From: Candidatus Thorarchaeota archaeon MP11T_1
GTDB lineage: Archaea; Asgardarchaeota; Thorarchaeia; Thorarchaeales; Thorarchaeaceae
NCBI GenBank assembly: GCA_002825515.1
Contig: PJET01000109.1
Coordinates: 1 to 37,463 of the forward strand
Direction of reading: 5' to 3'
DNA length: 37,463 bases
Of this stretch, positions 30,180-37,222 are shown one piece after another (the first letter of the stretch is position 1; the number at the start of each line of letters is the position of its first letter). Below the pieces are notes generated by a model. The model was not told where the DNA came from. It made no database searches and saw only the letters and a list, made by a program, of their open reading frames with translations. A program made the translations under genes and the position numbers.

Positions 30180-32522
30180 GTGAAAAAAAGAGCAGAAATT
30201 CATGTGGCAGGAATCGTCCAAGGAGTTGGCTTTAGACCATTTGTGTTTAATCTTGCCGAGTCTCTCTTACTCACAGGATTCGTTCTTAATTTGGGTGATG
30301 CGGGAGTAAAAATTGTTGTAGAAGGACAAGAATCTGATATCATAAAATTAGTTGATACTATAAAGAAAAGCCCTCCATCCATTTCACGTATTGATTCAAT
30401 TTCAATTGATTGGACACCTAGCAATGATTCATTCATATCATTCGAAATACGAAAATCTTTGGAAACAAGAACAGAAGGGTCTGTTCCTGTTCTGCCGCCA
30501 GACATTGCGATATGTGATAATTGTATTGATGACTTAATGTCTAGAGAGTCTCGATGGTATCGATATCCATTCACGTCATGTGCAGCTTGTGGACCTAGAT
30601 TTTCAACTATAACGGATCTTCCATATGACCGGCCAAATACAACTATGGTTGATTTTCCTCTTTGTGATACTTGTAATACAGGTTATACAAATCCTATCGA
30701 CCGACGCTATCACGCTCAAACAACAGCTTGCGAAATTTGTGGACCTCTCTATAGACTAGTCGATTCAAATGGAAATCAGATTGAAACTGATAATCCCGTA
30801 CAGCGTATTATGCAGATACTTGATAATGATAGAGTTGTTGCAATACAAGGTATTGGAGGAACCCACGTTGCTACAAAGACATCCAGTTCTAGAGCAATTG
30901 AAACCTTGAGACAAAGGAAGAAAAGATCTCAGCGCCCTTTCGCAATAATGGTAAGAAGTCTTTCAGTCCTACAACAATTTGCATATCTTACCGATAAACA
31001 AAGAGAATTCTTGGAATCTTGGCGAAGGCCTATAGTCCTTTTACAAAAGAGGACAGGATCAAAAATGGTACCAGATGATGTGCAAGAGGCTATCGCACCA
31101 GGTCTTGATACCATTGGAGTTATGTTACCATACGCACCCATTCATCATCTTTTATTCCAATATACAAATGAACCTGCTCTGGTAATGACCAGCGCAAACC
31201 CGACAGGTGTACCGATGTATATTGAACCTGAAGTTATTATTTCTGAACTCAAAGACATAGTTGATTATTCTTTGATTCATAATCGTAGAATTTACCAAAG
31301 AGCTGATGATTCTGTTGTCAAATTTGTGGATGATGATAAACCAGTCTTTCTACGACGAGCAAGAGGATACGTTCCGGATCCGCTTCAATTCACAGATTCA
31401 TGGAAGTCTATTGAAGTGGTTGGTGTTGGTCCTGAGGAAAAGGTAACAGCTTCTATACTAAAATCAGGGAGAATCTATCCAACTCAGCATATTGGTGATA
31501 TTAATCGGGTTGAAAGTTTGGAGTTTCTTTCTTATGCTGTAAAACATCTTCTGCATCTTCTTGATGTAAACGAGTTGGATGGGGTTGCATGTGATTATCA
31601 CCCTGATTTTTTAACTACTGAATTTGCAGAGCAAATGAGTAGTAATCAAGATATCCCACTCTATCGTGTACAGCATCATCATGCACATCTTGCATCAATG
31701 ATTGTAGATCATAAATTAGGTGTTGATACAGGTATTGTTTGTATTACAGCTGATGGCTATGGTTTAAGTATGGATAATACTGGTTGGGGAGGAGAAATAC
31801 TACTTGGTGATCTTAGAGATTTCAAGAGATTTGGTGGTCTCAGGAGTGTGGACTATCCTGGCGGAGACCTCTCAGCAATTTATGCAGCCAGATCCGTTAC
31901 AGGAATTCTAAGTGAGTCCTTAGAAAAAGATGAGATTCTGCAAATTGTTAATTCAGCACCCATTGGACCCGAAACTGATATGGACTCAGATTCATTGGAT
32001 ATTATTCTTGACACAATTAATCGTCAAATTAACACATTAAATAGTACAAGTGCTGGTAGATTCCTTGATGCAGTAGCAATGATACTTGGTATTTGTTCTA
32101 AGAATTCCTATGATGGAGAATGTCCAATGAAGCTCGAATCTGTTGCAAGAAACACAAGCTTACGAATTCCTCCTGAATTCAAGTCAGTAAAGGATGGATT
32201 GGATTTAGATATTGTAGATGCCTTGATGAAAATTCTTGAGTTAAAGAAGAAAAGTGTCAATAGACAAGAGATTGCTTATGCTGCCCAATGGTATCTTGGG
32301 AACTCATTGGCTGATATTGCATGTACTGTGGCGAAAGAGAATAAGCTAAAGCATGTTGGTTTTTCTGGAGGTGTTGCCCTCAATCGGATTATCACAAATG
32401 CAGTCATTGATCGGGTAAAGAAAGAGAATCTTAAGCCACTCATTCATCTCAACGTACCACCAGGAGATGGTGGAATCTCAATTGGACAAGTTGTTATTGC
32501 AGGTGCAAAATTAGTTGAGTAA
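30180..32522 (+). CDS. hypF: Carbamoyltransferase HypF, hydrogenase maturation
   Basis: About 780 residues with the full HypF layout. An acylphosphatase domain (VAGIVQGVGFRPFVFNLAE) opens the protein, followed by two zinc fingers (CDNCIDDL...CAACGPRFS and CDTCNTGY...CEICGP). Next is a YrdC-like domain (IQGIGGTHVATKTSSSRAIETLRQRKKR, VMTSANPTG, LRRARGYVPDP), then a Kae1-like domain (HHHAHLASMIVDH, ITADGYG, GGVALNRII). HypF makes carbamoyl-AMP and hands the carbamoyl group to HypE for the CN ligands of [NiFe] hydrogenase. The start is non-ATG: GTG 30180 gives MKKRAEIHVAGIVQGVGF, the usual family N-terminus; a TTG at 30120 would add 20 residues. No other hyp genes are adjacent. Confidence 0.95.
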   Translation: MKKRAEIHVAGIVQGVGFRPFVFNLAESLLLTGFVLNLGDAGVKIVVEGQESDIIKLVDTIKKSPPSISRIDSISIDWTPSNDSFISFEIRKSLETRTEGSVPVLPPDIAICDNCIDDLMSRESRWYRYPFTSCAACGPRFSTITDLPYDRPNTTMVDFPLCDTCNTGYTNPIDRRYHAQTTACEICGPLYRLVDSNGNQIETDNPVQRIMQILDNDRVVAIQGIGGTHVATKTSSSRAIETLRQRKKRSQRPFAIMVRSLSVLQQFAYLTDKQREFLESWRRPIVLLQKRTGSKMVPDDVQEAIAPGLDTIGVMLPYAPIHHLLFQYTNEPALVMTSANPTGVPMYIEPEVIISELKDIVDYSLIHNRRIYQRADDSVVKFVDDDKPVFLRRARGYVPDPLQFTDSWKSIEVVGVGPEEKVTASILKSGRIYPTQHIGDINRVESLEFLSYAVKHLLHLLDVNELDGVACDYHPDFLTTEFAEQMSSNQDIPLYRVQHHHAHLASMIVDHKLGVDTGIVCITADGYGLSMDNTGWGGEILLGDLRDFKRFGGLRSVDYPGGDLSAIYAARSVTGILSESLEKDEILQIVNSAPIGPETDMDSDSLDIILDTINRQINTLNSTSAGRFLDAVAMILGICSKNSYDGECPMKLESVARNTSLRIPPEFKSVKDGLDLDIVDALMKILELKKKSVNRQEIAYAAQWYLGNSLADIACTVAKENKLKHVGFSGGVALNRIITNAVIDRVKKENLKPLIHLNVPPGDGGISIGQVVIAGAKLVE

Positions 32523-32528
32523 TAGTTG

Positions 32529-32542
32529 TAATACTAGTATTA
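32529..32542. promoter_or_regulatory. Perfect palindrome TAATACTAGTATTA between hypF and iorB
   Basis: A 14-bp exact palindrome in the 25-bp gap between convergent 3' ends. With its flank TTG it matches the site at 25681-25697 in all but one or two bases. Confidence 0.45.
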
Positions 32543-32547
32543 GAGAA

Positions 32548-33165
32548 CTATTTTTTGCAGGCTTGTGACATCTCAAAACCCATCTTTGTTGCATTAACAT
32601 TGACTTTTTCAAATTTCTTTGGAAATGATGTGCGAACAACATTGAGTGCAATTTCTTTTGTAATCGGTACTAGGTCAGTTCCAATGATTGCTCCTAACAT
32701 AACCATATTGAGAGCTTGAGTACTTCCTGCCTTTATTGCAAGTTCTAAAGCGTCAAATTCGATTATTCTATCAGTATACTTGCACATATTCTTGATTATT
32801 TCTTCGTGATTAGGGTATTCAGATTTGCCCATTGAAACTGCAACAGGATATTGAACATGAGAGCTCATGAGAACACAACCACCTTGTTTAACGAGATTGA
32901 TTTCTCTAAGAGTTTCAAGTGGTTCAAATCCAACGAGAAGATGAGCAGAGCCTGGATCTATAATTGGCCCTCTGGCATTTTTACCTATGCGGACTGTGCA
33001 AACAACATGACCCCCTCGCTGGGCCATTCCATGAATTTCTCCTACTCGGACATTGAGACCGCATTCTAATGCCGCTTTTGCTAAAATCTCTGCAAGAGTC
33101 AAAACACCTTGACCTCCGACTCCAGTGATTGCAATATTCACTGTATTGTCAATGATATTATTCAT
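32548..33165 (-). CDS. iorB: Indolepyruvate:ferredoxin oxidoreductase, beta subunit
   Basis: A 205-residue gamma-domain subunit of the 2-oxoacid:acceptor oxidoreductase family. The opening NIAITGVGGQGVLTLAEILAKAAL and VGEIHGMAQRGGHVVCTVRIG are the classic IorB signatures. EPLETLREINL and NMVMLGAIIG follow. With IorA it oxidatively decarboxylates arylpyruvates to aryl-acyl-CoA, reducing ferredoxin, in aromatic amino-acid fermentation. The acyl-CoA could feed an ADP-forming synthetase such as the one at 25.7 kb. GGAGGATACAATAA precedes the ATG at 33165, which overlaps the iorA stop by 8 bp. Confidence 0.95.
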   Translation of the reverse strand: MNNIIDNTVNIAITGVGGQGVLTLAEILAKAALECGLNVRVGEIHGMAQRGGHVVCTVRIGKNARGPIIDPGSAHLLVGFEPLETLREINLVKQGGCVLMSSHVQYPVAVSMGKSEYPNHEEIIKNMCKYTDRIIEFDALELAIKAGSTQALNMVMLGAIIGTDLVPITKEIALNVVRTSFPKKFEKVNVNATKMGFEMSQACKK

Positions 33166-35059
33166 TTATTGTATCCTCCTGCTTTATGGCTCCTTGTGGA
33201 CATACTGAAACGCAGGTACCACATAGATTGCATAATGTTTCATCAATTATTGCTTGTTCTGTTTCTGAATCCATGTACATAGCAGGACATGAAAGACGAT
33301 TAAGACAACGTTTGCATGCATTACAGAGCTCTGAGTCAACATAGTATTTGGGGGGATATTTGTCTGTACGTCGACGTTCGGCAGCTGTAAGAAGTGCACA
33401 TGGTTCTCTTGATACTAATACTGCAGGACTATGGTTTTCTCTAGTCCATTTGACCATCTCACGTACCTCGGCCACCAGCCTCGCCATTGACTGAAATGGT
33501 TCAACCGTTTTGACATATTTCACACCAAGACCTCTGCACACATCTTCAATATCCAGAGGTGGAACTTCTTTCTGCATACCAGTTACTCCAGTGCCAGGGT
33601 GTGGTTGATGACCAGTCATTGCAGTAGTTCGATTATCAAGTACTACAACACAAATTCGATGTTGATTGTATACTGCATTTGCAATTCCTGGCAAACCAGA
33701 TGCAAAGAATGTACTGTCTCCGATTGATGCAACTATATCTTGATCAGTGACTTCCGCAAGACCACATGCAGTAGTAATTGAAGATCCCATATCGAATAAT
33801 ATGTCTGCAGTTTCTAGTGGAGGAGCAATGCTTAATGTATAACATCCGATATCGGAAGGATAGATAGCTTTTCCTCGAGTTGCAGTTCTTATTGCATAGT
33901 AAGTTGCTCTGTGTGGACAACCAGCGCATAGAAGAGGTGGTCTCGGAGGTAGTTCTGGTAGTTCTTTGGTTTTTTCATCAATCTCTTTCCAGTTGATAGG
34001 TGTATTATATGTAGTAATTTGTTTTAGAGCATCCATAACAATTCGAGGACTATATTCGTATGTACGGGAGAAAATTCCTTGTTCCTTTCCAATGATTTCA
34101 ACATTGATTTTGTTCAATTGAGCTAAGCGTCTAGCGTGTGTTTCTAAGAACGGTTCTAGCTCTTCAACAATAATAACTTGATTATGGTGACTAAGAAAAT
34201 CTGTAACCATTTTCTCAGGGATTGGATGTGTAATTCCAAGTTTCAGGATTTCTGCTTTGATTTTCATGATTGATAGTGCTTCAATGACATAATTGTATGA
34301 AACACCGGATGTGATTATTCCAAGATCACCCTTGCCCTCAGTAAAGTTCAATGGGCTTTTTTCAGATAATTCACGTGCAAGACCTATTTGTTCAAGAAGC
34401 CATGGATGTCTTTTTCGGGCAACTGATGGAATAGGAACAAAACGGAATGGTTCCTTTTCAAATTCAATCTTATTTGGACGTGGAAGGATTTTTCCAAATT
34501 TCACTGGAGCTCGGGTATGGTTGACTCTTGTCGTTGTTCGAAAGAGTACTGGGAGCTCTAGCTCTTCTGAATATTTGTAAGCTTCAAGTAGCATGGATTT
34601 TGCTTCAATAGGATCAGCGGGTTCCATCATTGGCATGTTTCCCATTAATGCATAGTATCTACTGTCATTCTCATTTTGTGAGCTCCACATACTTGGATCA
34701 TCTGCTACGATAATTACCATTCCTCCACGAACACCAACATATGATAGTGAAAAGAATGGGTCAGCAGCAACATTGAGACCTGGACCCTTACATACCATCA
34801 TTGATCTTACGCCAGCAACGGCAGCTGCACCTGCAATTTCTAGTGCGACTTTTTCATTTGTACTGAATTCAAAGTAGAAGTTTTGAATATGTGGTGCCAT
34901 AAATGTCAGGTTATTTCCAATTTCACTACTTGGTGTACCAGGATAAAGAGCTACTAGTCTGACACCAGCTTCTAACACACCTCGAGCTATTGCTTCATTT
35001 GCAAGAAGGAGAATTTCTTTTCCTGGTTTGTCTTCAAGTAGTTCTTTGGATTTTGTCAT
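33158..35059 (-). CDS. iorA: Indolepyruvate:ferredoxin oxidoreductase, alpha subunit
   Basis: A 633-residue thiamine-diphosphate and iron-sulfur enzyme. The N-terminal part has LALYPGTPSSEI-like VALYPGTPSSEIGNNL and NEKVALEIAGAAAVAGVRSMMVCKG. The middle has RPPLLCAGCPHRATYYAIR, the TPP-binding block IGDSTFFASGLPGIANAVYNQHRICVVVLDNRTTAMTGHQPHPG. The C-terminus holds two [4Fe-4S] ferredoxin motifs (CNACKRC, then CNLCGTCVSVCP). I chose ATG 35059 because GGAGGATCAGTCA precedes it; an in-frame start at 35131 would add 24 unrelated residues. It forms an operon with iorB. Its upstream region is the putative replication origin and carries a GAACACGTGTTC palindrome 88 bp before the start. Confidence 0.96.
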   Translation of the reverse strand: MTKSKELLEDKPGKEILLLANEAIARGVLEAGVRLVALYPGTPSSEIGNNLTFMAPHIQNFYFEFSTNEKVALEIAGAAAVAGVRSMMVCKGPGLNVAADPFFSLSYVGVRGGMVIIVADDPSMWSSQNENDSRYYALMGNMPMMEPADPIEAKSMLLEAYKYSEELELPVLFRTTTRVNHTRAPVKFGKILPRPNKIEFEKEPFRFVPIPSVARKRHPWLLEQIGLARELSEKSPLNFTEGKGDLGIITSGVSYNYVIEALSIMKIKAEILKLGITHPIPEKMVTDFLSHHNQVIIVEELEPFLETHARRLAQLNKINVEIIGKEQGIFSRTYEYSPRIVMDALKQITTYNTPINWKEIDEKTKELPELPPRPPLLCAGCPHRATYYAIRTATRGKAIYPSDIGCYTLSIAPPLETADILFDMGSSITTACGLAEVTDQDIVASIGDSTFFASGLPGIANAVYNQHRICVVVLDNRTTAMTGHQPHPGTGVTGMQKEVPPLDIEDVCRGLGVKYVKTVEPFQSMARLVAEVREMVKWTRENHSPAVLVSREPCALLTAAERRRTDKYPPKYYVDSELCNACKRCLNRLSCPAMYMDSETEQAIIDETLCNLCGTCVSVCPQGAIKQEDTINE

Positions 35060-35146
35060 TGACTGATCCTCCGTAAGTAGGATATCCGCTGAGAATTGTG
35101 AGTACTGTATCAGTTTTGTGGTATTGAACAAGAACTTTGAAAATTA

Positions 35147-35158
35147 GAACACGTGTTC
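35147..35158. promoter_or_regulatory. Palindrome GAACACGTGTTC, copy 1
   Basis: A perfect 12-bp palindrome, 88 bp upstream of the iorA ATG and 56 bp to the left of the left origin box. It is one of four copies within 652 bp. Confidence 0.8.
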
Positions 35159-35213
35159 CAGTTCATATTATTCCCAGCATATCTAGATAATCTCTGGTAA
35201 TGTATCTGGATAA

Positions 35214-35234
35214 GACCCCTTCATTTCCACTAGA
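35214..35234 (-). repeat. Left origin recognition box (ORB)
   Basis: Read on the minus strand it begins TCTAGTGGAAATGAAGGGG and ends TC. This matches the archaeal ORB: a TCCAGTGGAAA-like half followed by a G-string, the site bound by Orc1/Cdc6. It is 18/21 identical to the right box and in inverted orientation to it. Confidence 0.8.
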
Positions 35235-35359
35235 AAGATCTTATGGAGAATGTCTGCAGCGGGTATTATTATATGTTAAAAAAATGGAGATAAAAGCAGC
35301 TTTTAAAACGATTATATATATTTTTTGATATTTTAACGATTAGATATTTGTTAATAATC

Positions 35360-35380
35360 TCTAGTGGAAACAAGGGGGTC
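35360..35380 (+). repeat. Right origin recognition box (ORB)
   Basis: TCTAGTGGAAACAAGGGG followed by GTC. It contains the GTGGAAAC-AA-GGGGG wording of published archaeal ORBs almost exactly. It is the inverted partner of the box at 35214-35234. Confidence 0.85.
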
Positions 35381-35392
35381 CGATTCAATTTA

Positions 35393-35404
35393 GAACACAT
35401 GTTC
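35393..35404. promoter_or_regulatory. Palindrome GAACACATGTTC, copy 2
   Basis: A palindrome with one central change from the other copies (CACATG instead of CACGTG), 12 bp to the right of the right origin box. Confidence 0.75.
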
Positions 35405-35455
35405 CATAGGAAATCATGGATCAGACTAGCATTGTAATACAAGTAATAGTATTTA

Positions 35456-35467
35456 GAACACGTGTTC
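35456..35467. promoter_or_regulatory. Palindrome GAACACGTGTTC, copy 3
   Basis: A perfect copy between the origin and the 3' end of the short unknown gene. It is preceded by TTTA as in copy 2. A TGTAATACA motif (35433-35441) lies between copies 2 and 3. Confidence 0.8.
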
Positions 35468-35480
35468 TCAATATCAATAC

Positions 35481-35768
35481 CTATAACTCTTGAACAACCT
35501 CATAGATCCTCAATTTGAGAATATCTTCATACATTTTGAAAAGCGTATCAAAAATAGTACGATATTCAGAAGGAACAAGAATAGCTGAATCTGCAACAGC
35601 CTCTGCACCAGGACATTCTTCTAAAAGACCTGGTTTTCTTTTTTGTTTAATTCCCGACTTTGTCTTCCAAGAGTAAAAGTATCCATAAAGCTCCTTTGTG
35701 AACGCAACACGTCTTGCATTAGTTCTTCTTGCATGTTGACAGTCGTACAAATAAAGATACAAAGTCAT
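35481..35768 (-). CDS. Unrecognised small protein beside the origin (95 aa)
   Basis: Not recognised. From ATG 35768 the product begins MTLYLYLYDCQHARRTNARR and continues with a basic segment (ELYGYFYSWKTKSGIKQKRKPGLLEECPGA), then an acidic/hydrophobic end containing VPSEYRTIFDTLFKMYEDIL. The Tyr-rich strand, basic loop and final helix suggest a small alpha/beta nucleic-acid-associated domain; that is inference. A GTG at 35792 would lie within palindrome copy 4, so I rejected it. The palindrome sits about 19 bp before the ATG, where it would overlap promoter or transcript start. The gene occupies the space between the origin and the lysine operon and faces the origin. Confidence 0.6.
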   Translation of the reverse strand: MTLYLYLYDCQHARRTNARRVAFTKELYGYFYSWKTKSGIKQKRKPGLLEECPGAEAVADSAILVPSEYRTIFDTLFKMYEDILKLRIYEVVQEL

Positions 35769-35786
35769 TTGAAACAACCAATTAGA

Positions 35787-35798
35787 GAACACGTGTTC
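35787..35798. promoter_or_regulatory. Palindrome GAACACGTGTTC, copy 4
   Basis: A perfect copy between two divergent genes: just upstream of the short unknown gene and 118 bp before the lysine-ketoglutarate reductase start. Preceded by ATTAGA, like copy 1. Confidence 0.8.
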
Positions 35799-35834
35799 CG
35801 ATTTTGAGTTCTAGTAATACAACACTTGGCCGGC

Positions 35835-35850
35835 AAGGAAAAGTTAAAGC
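35835..35850 (+). promoter_or_regulatory. Promoter-like element of the lysine operon
   Basis: AAGGAAAAGTTAAAGC has a purine-rich BRE-like part followed by an AT-rich core, about 70 bp before the ATG at 35916. The leader then contains CGGCCCACGGCC, which can pair with GGCCG at 35828, and a TGGAGGACAAACA ribosome site. Confidence 0.4.
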
Positions 35851-35915
35851 GTGAGTAATTCGGCCCACGGCCTAAACACCACACTGCATTTCAGCTGGAA
35901 TATGGAGGACAAACA

Positions 35916-37220
35916 ATGAATCGAATTGGACTTAGAAAAGAAGAGAAAGCGTTTGAAACTCGAGTTCCAGTAGTACCTGATCATGTTAGGCTCTTACAAG
36001 AAAAACACGGTATCAATTTTGTATTAGAACCAAGTAATCAGCGCGCATTTTTAGAGAATGAGTATAATATCGATGTTCAACCACTAAAAGGCAGTGGTGT
36101 ACATATTGTATTGGGAATAAAGGAGATGCCCATCGATTTCTTCGAGAAAGATATCGTATACGTATTTTTCAGTCACACTGTTAAAGGTCAACCTAACAAT
36201 ATGCCTATGCTCAAACAGATAATGGACATTGGAGCAACATTAATTGACTATGAACGAGTTGTCGATGAAAAAGGTCGAAGACTCATCTTTTTTGGTAATT
36301 GGGCAGGAATGGCTGGTATCTCAAACACACTTCGTATTCTTGGTGAACGTTTTGAAATAATGGGAATAAAACCTAATCCTTTCTTCGGAATGAAACCGAC
36401 ACTTGAGATAAGAGAGCTTGATGAATTAAAAGAAGAGTTCAAGCTCCTTGATAATCGAATCAAGGAACAAGGTCTTCCCAGTGAGTTTACACCTTTTGTA
36501 ATAGGATTTGCAGGTTATGGAAATGTATCTAAAGGCGCCCAAGAAATTTTTGATATTTTACCACATAGGACAGTAGAACCAGAAGAGCTACCGGGTTTGG
36601 CTCCAGAATCAAATCTACTTTACAAATGTGTTTTCAAAGAAGAACACATGGTTGAACCTAAAGACACCTCAATAAAATTCAATCTTCAAGACTACTACAA
36701 ATTTGGGAAAGCAAAGTATGTTGGTGTGTTCCAAAAACACATACCCTATCTTACTGTACTAATGAATTGTATATATTGGACAGACAAATACCCCAGATTA
36801 TTGACCTTGGATTTCATTCGTAATTATTGGTATAATGAAAATCGAAAGCTCCAAGTCATAGGTGACATCTCTTGTGACATTAGAGGTGCGATAGAATTCA
36901 CTGTTCAATGTACAAGTGCAGACAAACCAGCTTTCACTTACATTATTGATGAAGATCGAGCAAGGCTAGGAATAGAAGGCGAAGGACCAGTCATCATGGC
37001 TGTAGACAATCTTCCGTGTGAACTCCCACGTGAATCATCTACATCCTTTAGTGAAACACTCCTAGACTTTATTCCAGCTCTAGCTACTACAGATTTCAAA
37101 GTACCATTTTCAGATCTTGAGTTACCTCGGGAGCTCAAAGATGCTGTGATAGTATACCGAGGAAAACTAACTGAGAAATTCCAGTATCTTGAACAATACC
37201 TTCCAAAGGAGGATAACTAA
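35916..37220 (+). CDS. Lysine-2-oxoglutarate reductase domain protein (eukaryote-like LKR)
   Basis: A 434-residue protein equivalent to the N-terminal half of eukaryotic AASS (LKR/SDH). The first 130 residues belong to the alanine dehydrogenase/PNT N-terminal fold: IGLRKEEKAFETRVPVVPDHVRLLQEKHG, KGSGVHIVLGIKEMPIDFF, VYVFFSHTVKGQPNNMPML. The sequence then reads LIDYERVVDEKGRRLIFFGNWAGMAGI and, as Rossmann core, PFVIGFAGYGNVSKGAQEIFDILP. The SHTxKxQ and FGxWAGxAG wording is what distinguishes LKR from alanine dehydrogenase. It would condense lysine and 2-oxoglutarate to saccharopine with NADPH. It is followed at 2 bp by a saccharopine dehydrogenase gene. TGGAGGACAAACA precedes the ATG. Confidence 0.88.
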   Translation: MNRIGLRKEEKAFETRVPVVPDHVRLLQEKHGINFVLEPSNQRAFLENEYNIDVQPLKGSGVHIVLGIKEMPIDFFEKDIVYVFFSHTVKGQPNNMPMLKQIMDIGATLIDYERVVDEKGRRLIFFGNWAGMAGISNTLRILGERFEIMGIKPNPFFGMKPTLEIRELDELKEEFKLLDNRIKEQGLPSEFTPFVIGFAGYGNVSKGAQEIFDILPHRTVEPEELPGLAPESNLLYKCVFKEEHMVEPKDTSIKFNLQDYYKFGKAKYVGVFQKHIPYLTVLMNCIYWTDKYPRLLTLDFIRNYWYNENRKLQVIGDISCDIRGAIEFTVQCTSADKPAFTYIIDEDRARLGIEGEGPVIMAVDNLPCELPRESSTSFSETLLDFIPALATTDFKVPFSDLELPRELKDAVIVYRGKLTEKFQYLEQYLPKEDN

Positions 37221-37222
37221 GA

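Larger units (their letters stand above)
35214..35380. other. Putative chromosomal replication origin (oriC)
   Basis: Two inverted ORB elements enclose 125 bp of AT-rich DNA; 35261-35360 contains only about 19% G+C. Runs such as TATTATTATATGTTAAAAAA and ATTATATATATTTTTTGA are suited to duplex unwinding. Archaeal origins (Pyrococcus, Sulfolobus oriC1, haloarchaea) have this design. G-strings of both boxes point outwards. Neighbouring operons (iorAB leftward, lysine genes rightward) run away from the site. No orc1/cdc6 gene is adjacent, which is the weak point. A stretch of more than 300 bp here has no coding gene. Confidence 0.72.

Noticed and set aside
35214..35380. The 21-bp inverted repeats as a MITE or terminal repeats of a small transposon
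   Set aside because: The repeats match the ORB wording, no target-site duplication is evident, and the interior is simple AT-rich DNA; origin is the better reading, though copy number in the genome should settle it.
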